Positions 43,301 to 52,147 are shown, numbered from the stretch's first letter. The stretch: DNA of 64,000 nucleotides from Cymbomonas tetramitiformis (GCA_001247695.2 LGRX02025917.1:1-64000); one strand, 5' to 3'. Translations and numbers: made by a program. Notes: generated by a model not told the origin, from the sequence alone.

Positions 43301-46300
43301 CCCCTGGTATATGTCGTCCCTTTGGTGTGCCAAAATTTCGGGGGGTTTCGGAATGTTCTGCGAAATTTATCATTTTTACGTAGAGCAGTTTTAGGAATTC
43401 GCTTGTGGTCGAAGGTTGGCGGTCGGTCCTGGCATTTCGCACATCGCTTTCCCTTGCTTTGCTGAGCCATCCTACAAAGTTTTTCGTCAACCCTTCCCAC
43501 CCATTGGGTGTTGTGTGGCTATTTGTGGCCGTCCCTCTTAGGGTTACTGTAGGGTTCATACTACTATTGTTGGGGTTGCCAGTTATGTGGTGTGAGAAGT
43601 GGTTTAAGCTCATGTTAATTTTTGTATCTTCGTGGTTATCATTGGGGAAGTTATAACTGTATATGGTGTGGCCATTCTCGCTGAATATGGTGTGGCCATT
43701 TCGCCTGTGCTCGGAGGTAGGCATAATAGCACATTCATGGGCATGGGGACTCTTTGTCTGCCGGGGTGTTGCTATTAGTTTTCGGTTGGTTTGTAGTAAG
43801 TTATTATGGTGAATTGACATCTTCCTTTCGAACGGTGTGTGGTTAATGCACGGTCCCTCGGCGTGGTCAGTGTGGGGAGTGCTTGCTGGGTGCATGCATT
43901 CACAGCATTTGTCAGTGGCAGTTGCAATGGCAGGCAGAGACAACATAAATATTACTTTGAGTTGTAAGTTCAGGCTAACTTTACTAGGTCTGCTTTCAAT
44001 ATCCCTTCTCTTGCTGTGAGACCCAGCAGCTGGCTCTGTTATGCCACCCTGTCTTGCAGGCCTGCTGCTTCCTTGGTCCTCTGCAGCACAGATGTTATTT
44101 GTTAGTGTAGTGGGGGTGTGATTCCACTGGCAAGGTGTGGTGGGTTGTGGTGTGGGTTGGTCAGTAGGGCAGGGGGTTGTATGATTACTCACCTTCCTAG
44201 TGAGTGGCGGGGCTGATCGGGGGCTCTCAGGTTGTGCCCCCTCCTGTGCTGTCGCCTGTGCACCCCCTTGTGCCCTCCGCTTCGCCGGTGGCTCGGCGTC
44301 GATCGCCCGGCCCCCCGTGTTGGTTGCTGGTCTCTTTGGCGGGGGCTGGCTCCTCTTGGGGTCGGGTTTCTTGCCAGTGTAGGGGATGCCCCGGTACTGA
44401 TCGTCCTCCTCTGCAGTCTGTGGTGATTTTTTCGTGAAGTGAAGCGGATGATCAGGTGCTTGTTGTTTTCCTTCTCCTGTCAGGCGATCGGTGAGCGCCC
44501 TGAGGGTGTTCACCATGGCACCACCGGTTTCCTGGTATGTTTTATGGAAGCCTCTTACCTCTTGGGTGATTTCTGTATGGCGCACCCCAGCGCTGCGCTC
44601 CTGTTCTCTGTGCAGGTCTCGGAGTTCGTCCAACGTGACGGGCTTGGACTCGTTGAACTTCTCCAGCTGCTTGTTGATGTTTTTTAGCAGCTTCTTGGTC
44701 TCTGGGGTGGGCTGCTTGCTGGTGGCTACAGCCTGCTGGAAGACCTCGTCGGCTTTTGATCCCACTTTATTGATGAACTGGGAGGCCACTACTTCGGCTA
44801 TGTGGTCGATTCTTCCCCCACGCGCCTCCCTGCCTCGTGCTGCTCGTGGGGCTTGACGTTGTTTGGTGCCCGCCCCTTGGGCGCTCCACCTCCCCACCTC
44901 AACCGTGATCGTGGTGGAGATGTGTCGGCCAGCGTCGTCTACCCCTGGCAGTACTCGCACCGTCTGTTTACCTGCGTCGGCGATCGCTTCGTACGCCTCC
45001 TCCGCCAGTATGGCGTAGTAGTTGATCGAATATCCACCCCCGTTGCGCTTCCACTGCAGCAGAGACGATGGGTCCCCGGGCGTCGAAGGTGCCCACTGCC
45101 GGGACGGTACGTGGAAGTCAAAGATGTTTTCGATGCCCTTGAGGGCAGTGGTGTTGGCTGTAAGCTTCTCGATGTGCTCTACGACGGCCTGCACGATGTG
45201 GCTTCGGTGATGGTCGTGCAGTATCTGCTTCCTGTCCGTGATGGCCACCTCCCGGGCTGCGACCTCGTCGCTGACCTCCTTGCTGGGTAGCCAGCAAGTG
45301 GTCGTGGCCACACCCCAGGGGTACGGGTGTTGCACGATGAGCTCCGCTGCAGCCGGTGAGACTGCCTCCAGTAGTATCACCTCCCTGAGGGCTGCGTCTT
45401 CCGGAGATTCTCTCACCGTACCTTTGCGGATCCTGTCAACCAGGTGCCCGAGCTCGTGCCTTGACTCCCGTCTCTCGATGACGGAGGTCGCCAGGATGTT
45501 TGAGACCTGCTCGATGGTTTTCCCCTTGAGCAGCGGCCCGTAGACCAGGACACTGCGTCCTGCTGTCGGCCCTTCCACTGGCTCCCAGGGGGACCATACG
45601 TAGATGCAAGGGAGCACTGGCTGCTCCCTTGTGCAGGTTTGATGCGCCTGCGGCACCACGTGCAGTGGGAGCCGAAAGACTGGGTTAAACAGCACAAAGG
45701 CTGCCAGAGGTCTGTTTTGGAAGGCAAGGTCTATTTGCCTGACCCTGCCCGCACTGTTGAGCCAGATGTGGGTGTGTCGGAGGTCGTACACAACGGCCTC
45801 TGGTGAGTCGGACACCTCAAAAAGAAGGGCGTTCAGGTACCGGAGGTACTTGAGCACTTCCTTGATGCTCTCGTCCAAGTCCACTATTTTTAATTGTGGG
45901 GTGCCTGTGTACGGGAAGCCTGTGGGCCCTGTGTCGCTTGGGTCAAGGCTGCTGCCCGTGACTGATCGTACGTGGGTGAGAGAGAGTCTCTCCCCACGTA
46001 CCACGGGCACTCCTAGTTTGAAGGCATGTGCGGGAGGGTCCTCCGCCACCAGGACCTCCCTGCGGTCGGTGTGCCACTTGGTGGCGATGTGGTAGATTTT
46101 GGCTTCCGGGTTTTCCGTGGCCTTAGGACGGCGCTGGTAGATTCGAGACACCTTTTCCAGCGTGGTCTCTGTGCTCTTTGATGTGGTGTACTCAAGGAGG
46201 CTCGGGATGTTGTCAGCTGGGGCTCCGTCGACTTTTCTGTGGTCGATGGGCCGGTCCAGCGCCCTTCGCAGCTCCTCTGGCTGGACTTGTGTTTTGTTAC

Positions 46301-46790
46301 CAGATTCAGTCCCCTCGGGGTTTCTGGCGCGGGGGCCGGCAGTGCCGGGTAGCCCGTCTTCTTGTTTTTTGTTTGTTTTATGTTTTTGCGGGATCGCACT
46401 TCTCTCGAAGTGTACCCTCTTGGTCTTCTGTTGTTTGGGTGGCTTGTCTTCTGCGTGTGTTTTGTCAGTACGTTCCGATGGAACGTCCGTTTCGTGTTGT
46501 ATGCCTGCCATACCGGTTGCCCGATCAGCTTCCGGAGTGGCGTACTCTAGCTCGGAGTCGGAGTCCGACATTCCGAGCTCAACAGATGTTATTTTTGGAG
46601 AGTGGTTCGGCTCAGAGTCCAAGTCCGAGCCGTCAGGGCTCTGGTCGTACTCTGGCATGTTTTCGATTTCAGGTAGGCCAGCTGTTGCTTCTCCTTGCGG
46701 TTGGTGATGCTGCCCGCCCACGGTGGTGTTTTGGGTCGATTTTGACGAGCCTGCGCACGTCAGTCTGGGTTTGTTAGCGGTTTTGGCCAT
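34320..46790 (-). CDS. LINE ORF1/polyprotein: Ulp1-like protease, APE endonuclease, RT, PCIF1-like domain, zinc site, RNase H
   Basis: 4,156 residues from the first in-frame ATG (46790). Approximate order: acidic N-terminus and unknown domain (1-900); membrane-like segments near 930 and 1390; Ulp1/C48 protease 1510-1685 (GKHWRAV, IYDSSNG, QYSCGVWVL give H, D and C); APE-type endonuclease 1855-2095 (LTWNVAG, LTEVK, GGDLNAS, TSDHEM); reverse transcriptase 2430-2730 (YVDFENAYGSVDH, RGLLQGDSMSP, FVDDLLIL); a domain at 3420-3610 with ELFASPLN, VFGARGS and GAYQFNPEY; a Cys/His cluster near 3680 (LCPQCC...VETWW); RNase H 3820-3975 (YTDGSK, RAELLAI, TDSANS, HTGIVGNEKADEAA). The product copies element RNA at a nicked target. 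All core catalytic residues are present. Confidence 0.88.
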   Translation of the reverse strand: MAKTANKPRLTCAGSSKSTQNTTVGGQHHQPQGEATAGLPEIENMPEYDQSPDGSDLDSEPNHSPKITSVELGMSDSDSELEYATPEADRATGMAGIQHETDVPSERTDKTHAEDKPPKQQKTKRVHFERSAIPQKHKTNKKQEDGLPGTAGPRARNPEGTESGNKTQVQPEELRRALDRPIDHRKVDGAPADNIPSLLEYTTSKSTETTLEKVSRIYQRRPKATENPEAKIYHIATKWHTDRREVLVAEDPPAHAFKLGVPVVRGERLSLTHVRSVTGSSLDPSDTGPTGFPYTGTPQLKIVDLDESIKEVLKYLRYLNALLFEVSDSPEAVVYDLRHTHIWLNSAGRVRQIDLAFQNRPLAAFVLFNPVFRLPLHVVPQAHQTCTREQPVLPCIYVWSPWEPVEGPTAGRSVLVYGPLLKGKTIEQVSNILATSVIERRESRHELGHLVDRIRKGTVRESPEDAALREVILLEAVSPAAAELIVQHPYPWGVATTTCWLPSKEVSDEVAAREVAITDRKQILHDHHRSHIVQAVVEHIEKLTANTTALKGIENIFDFHVPSRQWAPSTPGDPSSLLQWKRNGGGYSINYYAILAEEAYEAIADAGKQTVRVLPGVDDAGRHISTTITVEVGRWSAQGAGTKQRQAPRAARGREARGGRIDHIAEVVASQFINKVGSKADEVFQQAVATSKQPTPETKKLLKNINKQLEKFNESKPVTLDELRDLHREQERSAGVRHTEITQEVRGFHKTYQETGGAMVNTLRALTDRLTGEGKQQAPDHPLHFTKKSPQTAEEDDQYRGIPYTGKKPDPKRSQPPPKRPATNTGGRAIDAEPPAKRRAQGGAQATAQEGAQPESPRSAPPLTRKVSNHTTPCPTDQPTPQPTTPCQWNHTPTTLTNNICAAEDQGSSRPARQGGITEPAAGSHSKRRDIESRPSKVSLNLQLKVIFMLSLPAIATATDKCCECMHPASTPHTDHAEGPCINHTPFERKMSIHHNNLLQTNRKLIATPRQTKSPHAHECAIMPTSEHRRNGHTIFSENGHTIYSYNFPNDNHEDTKINMSLNHFSHHITGNPNNSSMNPTVTLRGTATNSHTTPNGWEGLTKNFVGWLSKARESDVRNARTDRQPSTTSEFLKLLYVKMINFAEHSETPRNFGTPKGRHIPGGAHQEIDVKGVTTGTLGQCNAVTVNSTATQAQWAQQKQVKGGRNKHPDQKLCQTSRDKLHEPPPCKPKGPHHNISTNPTETLPNNGTTDSTQASRMIGTPKNFGNMLRRVGGSHTQKMRANCRHSTTSEFPKLLYVKTTFFGKHAQTPQNFYTTTKIHIKNGAHPGKSARGVTERDLGQCNAVTINSRMRAAPHNRRATRHGAEPHYPRGARHEATRPLWNAAFAITPILAILMITLTTSRKLGRMWGTHDTNSSNITRSRRTRRKRATARNAAARWTRPPHGYKLLKIIYRNGKPFLVRTRRPEHAVTAIKEGTPTRGRPLMREIEQRMRRHTRCWKTNMTGGGSQNHTELYPYNTTTKGLFEKKGRLNMFQMQHAHSLYEDDPLPPLVIATMRETLKPGNNREPHTTKALQLLGNSRGFCIPVCDGKHWRAVLAGPDKGNDKLKFWIYDSSNGRTNATSRNTKRLTAEITNWTEHLAETLNKQVTVELMNVGNQSAQDQYSCGVWVLMAAEAWMHYQKTCPGGHWPTHFNEAVSKWGATDRTAITAYRKSIQLPVKEMITTAEGQSRTRVESQQAAETQRPADGLNTNLEAGKQAPQTQERGRKTTTKQPGLWEWLHRLAPTTPPGNDGQTPEEQQAQETHLNEEWEQTQDEPTARWERFVDTRLETPEACQDSREYQTPLTEPTKTDIGKDRLHMLTWNVAGQSDACLDLAEVINKRSQNQQSLQVIVLTEVKHAHDSVMRRFRDMQYTAIGTKTEVQKAEGTAEQAMKGGVAILLGNPYSHAHNHHVVPARHLEGYLLHVVLHLPGKVMYHVLGIYNPPGAEECKTRDKILKYTTNLLRKTAGKENEHVVIGGDLNASNTSTGRGMTKTDKQWAKLAEELDLHNVGPPVDTTLNWAKHRNIDRWLAPRNKQAQYEMGDTTHLTRHHTSDHEMVSLATLQLDSIGTHEPYVDRDPQPGHVKLDTPLNKTHRETLQGVLLRTHDYARTAELKRITEMATQCREEDNRQVAHATIDRAGETVLNILTEANKYALQDDELPTTIVGGTSNRVGKDLLMSKKDRKERDAAILKMREHKQTKRHLRNPHTEHSTLRSLKEGEMKGPTDRDNADAKEWVSWLTEEAKKERSAAHKVVKQHWQQAKQRHNNKTVKEYWNNQKRYHKRIYTKAQETGHAPTANIQALQDREGSLAVGHGNIANALADHMAHSAPYRMEHRSPPDSKPPPWEDPAHRERLIKLPRPDPSGLDLTISRQGYSKAVHTLNNNKAPGPTRTPNEILKYMPEDFHDALHALMLEMWNSKHVPLTWKKGTFCFHHKKGDVTLQQNYRPIALLEGVFKLYTSQIASMLSTFCETQGILAQAQEGSREKRNTLRQLTRVTNAIEDANVSGRELHGLYVDFENAYGSVDHDKLLQTMQYLGIPDELTQVVRDVLGTQSHDTMSMNTRVGGETSHKTVQVQRGLLQGDSMSPLLFIIYQEPLLRWLEVGEHGYQHKYAAEQERLGPLRTTAGAFVDDLLILCPTIHHMRAQLHKLQAFSQWSELRINLTKSAITGIKNGVSIPEQLHKDLKMLGLDGKLSHFKVLKPDDTYKYLGVLLAFTGRWDKEKEAAKEEMNHRIQALLRSPLTPDQKEYSLHSAILGKFRYGLHLGLYTAGEIDEFNKIIGGATKNIQGLPRNGTPNIFTTQEKEKYGLGMVPLQAVYAQSIWSGLLEAMHSEEDKGTVRGPAWRQINLKSRLRMSHVSRSTRGLVEYHSTTRRNCTDLDKLWGGHQTKHNTLRKLNALLRYNITPQGTEGMLRQLQTPIPKIMEQLEGATRRKSDKEMEGTTRNTKAGKIIDGDIPTPPDWQAMCTDQTARVTIPKDTPTAINFTTCLKLFAHFPDLALLTTRDGQHAISQVNVREQCTDATLNTDRSAIAKGLAHLYPYLCEAQPRDIAKPGDFYDSPTNRRLKQQYRNMHREGPLDSHAIRTNLPRLDSEQLRAKMTEWEARLVPREEIHRQLSLHPLTRINETENTGPTPGEEEEEPQPLHTRSQTKWIDEIDPMAEKLETGFEKGRTIDKPKEIVAMRTLLVDPTDPHSLVTQYRTQWRHSEGDDSYSWSTRETITDYLKLAKRRGQSATTFLTLNRRLRARGSQVTHPTGLKEILAGRPHLGQAWPTLHAENLTLDPTETNPEQDIVDNRGHHCQIRLEGELAHSYHRNGKYIGTLTKEKLLRLHERYTQAVGTTHHQTPHQSTLRTEMWEDHKIQVSTFEEEIGHLLIRYSSKEEKEERKKNLQNHWTFPAQMQRALQQAFGITTELFASPLNVHHNTTTYYAKYDRDKVFGARGSAWTANWMKLGAYQFNPEYTPQDLKKALDFAIAATTTQEPVFGVGVYPTYEKTPYRKLYNAHAGHLIHELLEIPQGKFTFLPPDHWMGATHQQAKQCNWNLRVLIVANKEGWQAHCGDPDTAADCIRRALTTCPQSKVRTTSAVKQPMREANLHDANEPNQEVRTPSVDCVVDTRPWQRYELPEIKTKDMTNAMGRMCSTGPHLRNDLCPQCCNVQAEVETWWEDSHLHVEEGPAKWELLPGSRGGKWNIHPPTVQQVVEANTLHTRLTRQNDAQTIWDKVARSKVVRYPTDFWPEHEPGAQGRRWELTRDQTEDPRNQAPRNTPTQLTYPSPLRAHKATSYLYTDGSKREIETEEGGKEWASGAAVWDPRTGEGEAHMIRWEGEDQEVNRAELLAIQKAVTLPPPPSGNGLTICTDSANSIRQLESMRTKPHNMEHHQQRDLLYAILVNIEALVAAGHTVSLLKVKAHTGIVGNEKADEAAKQACTTGTLTEAWDNNETIKVKPMIPDEDSNSRELKGKLAVQKYVTTLLRERQAQENSRLSAKMTDLQGEPSTWTHQLKTERSFRWEAHHDQAQQTEEEQTTIRDPVPNQQQQANQTRDEEDRQIKAMMEQTEEEEMLLMREVQEHQEYQETEGKGDPTRGDEPEPAGTPPPPSEGEEIFEELNELAEN
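42740..43420 (-). repeat. tandem duplication inside the LINE polyprotein (~480-bp offset)
   Basis: The minus-strand stretches about 42740-42925 and 43225-43410 encode similar peptides. Both contain TSEF-KLLYVK, a T-P-NF block and LGQCNAVT(V/I)NS. The duplication keeps the reading frame. The region is Asn/Thr/His-rich and of unknown function, lying between the N-terminal domains and the protease. Confidence 0.75.
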
Positions 46791-47117
46791 ATTTCTTGCG
46801 AGAACGAGTGTGGTGTGCTGGAGGGTTGTTTTCGAGTGTGGTACGAATGTGTTTTGGAGCGTATCTTCGTCCTGCAGGTACAAAAAACCGTTAGCCTGCG
46901 TAGGGTGCGGGGCGGCAATGTGACATGTGGGGTGCGGGCGGGCCGAATCTGTATGTGTCCGTTGTGTCGTCCGCCATGGTGCCGTTAGTGTGGTGTCGTT
47001 ATTGCATCCTGCGAGCACAGTTAGTAACAAAATCGTATTTTTGAAAATTATTTTTGGGTCCGCGGCTCGGACTAGGTGGCACGCTCAGGCGGCTTCGCGA
47101 GAAGTGTCATATGTCTA

Positions 47118-47578
47118 TAGATTATCTTATATCGAAGTACATCACAAACACACAAACGCACGCGCACCCACCCACACAACGCACACGCCCGGCAGTATCA
47201 TAACACGTGTTGTGCATGCACATCGATGCTTGATCGGCTAATGAAAGAGGTCGGGGTCCCATCATCAAGTTCGTGATGGTATGGGTTCAATCCCCAGCGT
47301 CCTGCGTAAATGAAGTGTGCGTTCCCGTTATGATGGCTACACACACACACACACACATGTCATCATCCTCATCATCAACAACGACATCATTATATCATCA
47401 TCATCAGCGCGCGGAAGTGGAGGCGATGATATTAGTGGGGTGCGCGTCATACATACATATATACAGAGTATACAAAAATAAATAAATGCATAAAAATAAA
47501 TAAATGCATAAAAATAAATAAATGCATACATACATACATACACTATACCTTCATACATACATACATGCATGCATGCAT

Positions 47579-47616
<38 letters not shown>

Positions 47617-49190
47617 ATACATACACACACACACACACATACACATACATACATGCATGCATGCATACACACAGTCATGCATACACACATGCATGCATGC
47701 ATACACACACACACACACACACACATGCATGCATGCATACATACACACACACACACACACATACATGCATACATACAATACATGCCATCGGATGCCTCTG
47801 TTGCTTGGCACATATCGCACAATGCGTGGTGGTAAGCCAGAGTGAATACTATATATACATGCATACATGCATACATGCATACATACATACGTACATAAAC
47901 ACACACACACACATCCATACTAAGCACACGCATGCACACGCATGCACCCGCATGCACACACACGTGATCAGTCCAAGGATAAACACACACATGCACACAC
48001 ACATGCACCCATCGATGCACACACGCACACATCCAGGCTAGATATACATAAAGCGTGTCACTTCCAGCATACCTACATGCATACATACCTACACTATACA
48101 TACATACCTACATATAGGAGTAGCTCTGCCTCGAGGCGCACGTGGAGCTAGAGTATCGGAGGAAGTGGAGGGGATGATGCGTGTGGGTTATGTGGTTTCA
48201 AGCCTGTGCTATAAGTGCTGTATATAATGTATAATTTTCATCACGTGCGGATATGAAGTTTATCATTTTTATTGGTGGCAGGTGCCAGAATATTAGTATG
48301 CATTGGGTTGGTGTGATGGCCTCCACTGCGAGGGTATGCAGCATTCCGCTCACATAATAAATTTGTAATTTACTTCCGGGCTTGGGCGGACAAAGACAAG
48401 TATGACATCCGTGATACAGTAGTAACAGTTGTTGTGGACATTGATGACCGGCATACATACATACATACATACATACATACATACATACATACATACATAC
48501 ATACACACACACATACACACATACACCCTGAGCACACGCACGCACACACATCACATGGCCGATGCTTTATTATCGCCGATGCTTCGATGCGCGCGCGCAC
48601 ACACACATACATGATATATATAAAGTCGGCGCGTCACTTCCAGCATACCTACATGATTACATACCTACGCTATACATACATACCTACATATAGGAGTAGC
48701 TCTGCCTCGAGGCGCACGTGGAGCTAGAGTATTGGGGGAAGTGGAGGGAATGATGCGTGAGGGGTATGTGGTATCAAGCCTGTGTTATAAGTGGTGTATA
48801 TAATGTACAATTATTCATCACGTGTGGATATGAAGTTGATCTTTTTTTTTGGTGGCAGGTGCCACATCATTAGTATGCATTGGGTTGGTGTGTTGGCCTG
48901 CAGTGCGGGGGTCGAGCGTGCCTGTTCCATAATGGTTATTGGCATGCATTTCGATTTGAGGAAGAAGTTATACAAGTGGACGATGGAGCACTTGCTAATG
49001 GCTACGACACTGAATAGTGTATTAGTGTTAGAAAATATAAATATAGAGTATATTTTGTGGATAGAGAATTTTGTTACTTGTGTGTTGTGGAAGGCGCTGA
49101 GGGCTGAGGTTGAAACTCATATCGATGTAACAATATACCGGTATATTGGTTTATGTATTTCAATGTCATTATTGATTGATTGCCACCCTT
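47118..49190. repeat. microsatellite-rich region with a duplicated ~300-bp block
   Basis: (CA)n, (CATA)n, (CATG)n and (AAATAAATGCAT) runs fill 47340-48110 and 48450-48620, giving spurious Cys/Val/Tyr or His/Thr ORFs on both strands. A non-repetitive block of about 300 bp occurs twice (about 48030-48345 and 48610-48915), marked by ATAGGAGTAGCTCTGCCTCG and TATGCATTGGGTTGGTGTG. I see no gene. Confidence 0.8.
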
Positions 49191-49740
49191 AACATATCAG
49201 GATCAATTGGTATATCAGATAAGATATCTAAATCGATCAATTCAGCTTCTAGATATATCAAAATATATTCATGTAACTTGAACCTATTGGCAACAATTAA
49301 TCACTATGAATTATCAAACTTATCGGAATCGATCGATAAGTCCGCTCACAGCCGATACCATACCTTGGTATATTTCAGTCATGATAGCAGCAACAATGGT
49401 TACTTCATCCCATGCAATTGGTATGTTCGATTGATAACACGCCGACGTGACTCAATTTAATGTATGTATGTTATTGTTTTTTTTTGAGATTATGTGGTCA
49501 CAACAGGTTTCGTCAATCTTATCTATTGTATTACTACGTGACTTTTAGAACCTTGTGATTACATTACAAGAGATGTCTGGGGCGAAGTCCTCCAAGTGGA
49601 TAAAGCCTATCCAACACTAGGTGGGAAGATTGTCATGGCATGATCGCGTCATGGTGACCTGAAATCGCGACCTGGCCTCATCAAGGCGTGACACAAGCGT
49701 TGCCACGCTCGTGTCGCCGGCGATTTCTGGCGAAGTCGTA
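49191..49740. other. no recognisable gene
   Basis: AT-rich spacer. GATAAGATATCTAAATCGATC-type short palindromes occur at 49200-49350, and an AACACTAGGTGGGAAGATTG tract at 49600. The short plus-strand ORF 49176-49460 has no support. Confidence 0.5.
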
Positions 49741-49908
49741 CAGTAATCACTCAGTAATAAGAAAACCCGCCAATAAGAAAGTAGCCAGCTTTTTTGATTT
49801 CTTCACAGTATTTAACACATAGCACTCCATATTTAAGATCTCTATATAAATAAGAAAGTTGCTAGGCTGACCTAAAATTCCTGTTTTCTTAAAATCGAGT
49901 GTTTACTG
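49741..49908. mobile_element. 168-bp MITE, TA target duplication
   Basis: The ends are CAGTAATCACTC and GAGTGTTTACTG, flanked by TA on both sides (49739-49740, 49909-49910). The subterminal TAAGAAAAC motif is mirrored. Ends and TSD are of the Tc1/mariner-pogo type. It shares its terminal CAGTAAT-ACT with the MITE at 52148-52483. Confidence 0.8.
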
Positions 49909-50012
49909 TAACGACCGCTCCCTAGATTCCATTATTCCCGCGAAATGTTCACTTCACAGCACTTAAATGCTTCCAAAAAACAGCCGCCCTGCGTTCACTT
50001 TGTTTGTTTTAC

Positions 50013-50324
50013 ATGGCTGTACCACTGCGTCCCCCCAATCCCGAAGTTGCAACTGCTCGTCCTCACAATCCTTTTACTATAAGACAAACCAGAAATTATG
50101 CGGTTCCGCGCATTCGCCACTGGCGCTTAGAGTTTTACTCATTAGATGTAGACGACGGTTCAATTCATCTTCCACTCGCGTTATTCAGACTGCAGCTTCG
50201 GCGCTGGCTCCCACCAAATAGAGATTGCGGATTCTTTTGGGTCTTCTACAACGCGCACGGTGTACCTAAGTGGACCATTCCAGCTTGGTACGACGCCAGC
50301 GTGGGGCGTTTCGTTTCCCAATAG
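50013..50324 (+). CDS. unrecognised 103-aa ORF
   Basis: ATG at 50013 in context TACATGGCT. The product has a normal amino-acid mix, with Arg/Trp/Phe-rich stretches (RIRHWRLEFYSLDVDDGS, GFFWVFYNAHG) not explained by repeats. I do not recognise it. It lies between a MITE and a fold-back element and is followed by another ORF in a different frame. It may be a remnant of a mobile or viral element, or a short host exon. Confidence 0.35.
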   Translation: MAVPLRPPNPEVATARPHNPFTIRQTRNYAVPRIRHWRLEFYSLDVDDGSIHLPLALFRLQLRRWLPPNRDCGFFWVFYNAHGVPKWTIPAWYDASVGRFVSQ

Positions 50325-50385
50325 ATCAGCGACCAGTGTCTGGCCTCTACCGGTCCGTTGTCTTCTGCTTTCCTACTCCTAAGGC

Positions 50386-51087
50386 ATGTCTTTCTTTTCA
50401 CGCCTAACCCTTTGCGGGCGTTCACGCGCTATGTTCGGCTTTGCGTCGCATCTGGTTGCATCGCATGCAAACACCGAGATTGCTCCTACGCAACCAGCGG
50501 GTTTAAATCTACATGCCCCATCCTACAGCCCGACGCTACCAACCTCCTTGCCGATACCATGTTCACTATTGGCACCGCCGGCTCTCTCGAATACCGGATC
50601 CCTTGGGGGTCGCTTTCTCGCCACGATCTTCACTGGTCCTGGGAAAGCATACCGCGATCAGCACATCCAAAACTGCTCCCAACGACGTACCTTCCAGTGT
50701 CTCGCGTACAGGATTTTCTCCGGGGCGAAGGAAACTACGGATCACCTTCCAGTGATCCTAATCCGAACCAATTTCACATTGTGCGCGTTAGAAACGACGC
50801 CAAGACAAAGAAACCTCCCAAAACGGACCGCACTTTAGCTAAACCTCGTCCCGCGCATGATGGTTGGCCCTACAAACATCATTACGCACGTCGTTGCGGG
50901 TTCCAGTCCGAATGGTGGAAACGCCAAGCTGCGAAAGATGGATGTGCTCCCCCTCCAGAAGGCGTTGTTCCACGTCCCGCCACAAAGCTCAAGCAAAACA
51001 GATCTGCGCGGTTTTGTGGCTGCTCTGCCTCCTTTCGGATCGATTTTCTCAACGTTCGCCTCATGGCCGGAACGGTGTTCACTGTGA
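50386..51087 (+). pseudogene. unrecognised ORF with one in-frame TAG
   Basis: ATG at 50386. The frame is open for 150 codons to a TAG (50836-50838), then reopens in the same frame to 51087. Stretches such as GRFLATIFTGPGKAYRDQHI before the stop and KLRKMDVLPLQKALFHVPPQ after it read like ordinary protein. The end overlaps the left arm of the fold-back element at about 51043. Function unknown; the stop suggests decay or a neighbouring exon boundary. Confidence 0.35.
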
Positions 51088-52147
51088 CTGCTGTGTTATG
51101 TGCAGGGATTGCGGAAGTGTTTGGCTGTTTTTATTTTTCAATTCGTTTATTGCATATATGCGAACTCACGGTATTCGGTGTGTGCAGCTTGTGTCGCAGG
51201 TTTTCCGATGGCGAGGAGGGACGCACCTTTTTGAGATGTGGAAGTCTAGGGCAACCTAGCTTGGGATGATACCCAACCACATCGGACTTACATTGTTTTC
51301 ATATTTTAATCTACTCACCTTGGATATGCATACAAACTTTGAGGAGCATCGAGGTGTGATGAGTTTTAGACTGATTTATCTTTATGGGTTTGTGGCGCCA
51401 TCGCGACCTCTTGGGATGTGGCAGTCAAGGTTGAGCATGCCAACCTTGCTTGGGTTCGAACCCAACCACATCGAAGTCTGAGTCCTTGTGCTTCAGGGAC
51501 TATATGTATATCTTAGCAATTATTTGTGGAAAGTCTCGTGCGCTAGAACGCACGGGAAACCCTTGGCTGTTTGGCATATATTGGGTTTGGGTCCATTCGA
51601 GCCCAAACCCAATAAATCTGCCAAAGAAATAAACTGATCATTTCGCGAACAATGTATCTCAGTCCTTGTGCTTTAGGTAACTTGATGATATATATCTTGA
51701 CAAAATATCAGCGTAGTTTCGTTTGCTAGGAAGCACGGGAAGACCTTGACTGTTTGGCATTTGTTGGTTTGGGTACATGAAAACCCAAACCCAAAAAGCT
51801 CTTTGTCATGAAGTGACCTTCTCGTGCATACTTGGCGACATTCCTTGCGCGCAAGATGGTGAACTAATATTACTCTCAGCAAATTTAGTGCAAAGTTTCG
51901 TGCGCTAACAAAGAGGACTTCGATGTAGTTGGGTTCGAACCCAAGCAAGGTTGGCATGCTGAACCTTGACTTCCACACCCCAAGAGGTCGCGATGACGCC
52001 ATAGACCCAAAAAAATAAATCAGTCTCTAACTTATCACACCTCGATGCTCCTCAAACTTTGTATGCATATTCAAAGTGAGTTGAATAAAACGTGAGAACA
52101 AGGTGGGTCCGATGTGGTTGGGTGTGATCCCAAGCTAGGTTGCCCTA

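Larger units (their letters stand above)
33027..47107 (-). mobile_element. full-length 14.1-kb non-LTR retrotransposon (Dualen/RandI-like), 10-bp TSD
   Basis: A perfect 10-bp duplication CATATGTCTA flanks it (33017-33026, 47108-47117). The 3' end on the minus strand is a (TTTTTC)n run (33027-33045), not poly(A). Two ORFs: a 4,156-aa polyprotein (protease, APE endonuclease, RT, RNase H) and a 394-aa protein with a restriction-like endonuclease. Elements with both an APE and a restriction-like endonuclease are the Dualen/RandI type known from Chlamydomonas. The 5' UTR is about 320 nt. The unoccupied target is seen in the satellite unit at 32415-32445. Long open frames and an intact TSD suggest a young copy. 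Confidence 0.88.

Noticed and set aside
34339..46777. Numerous plus-strand ORFs of 100-320 codons
   Set aside because: Complement-strand shadows of the LINE polyprotein; none has domain-like content.
47237..47305. tRNA gene (GGTTCAATCCC B-box and a nearby stem)
   Set aside because: No acceptor or D arm could be formed; too weak to list.
47340..48620. Long Cys/Val/Tyr or His/Thr ORFs
   Set aside because: Direct translations of (CA)n and (CATA)n microsatellites on both strands.
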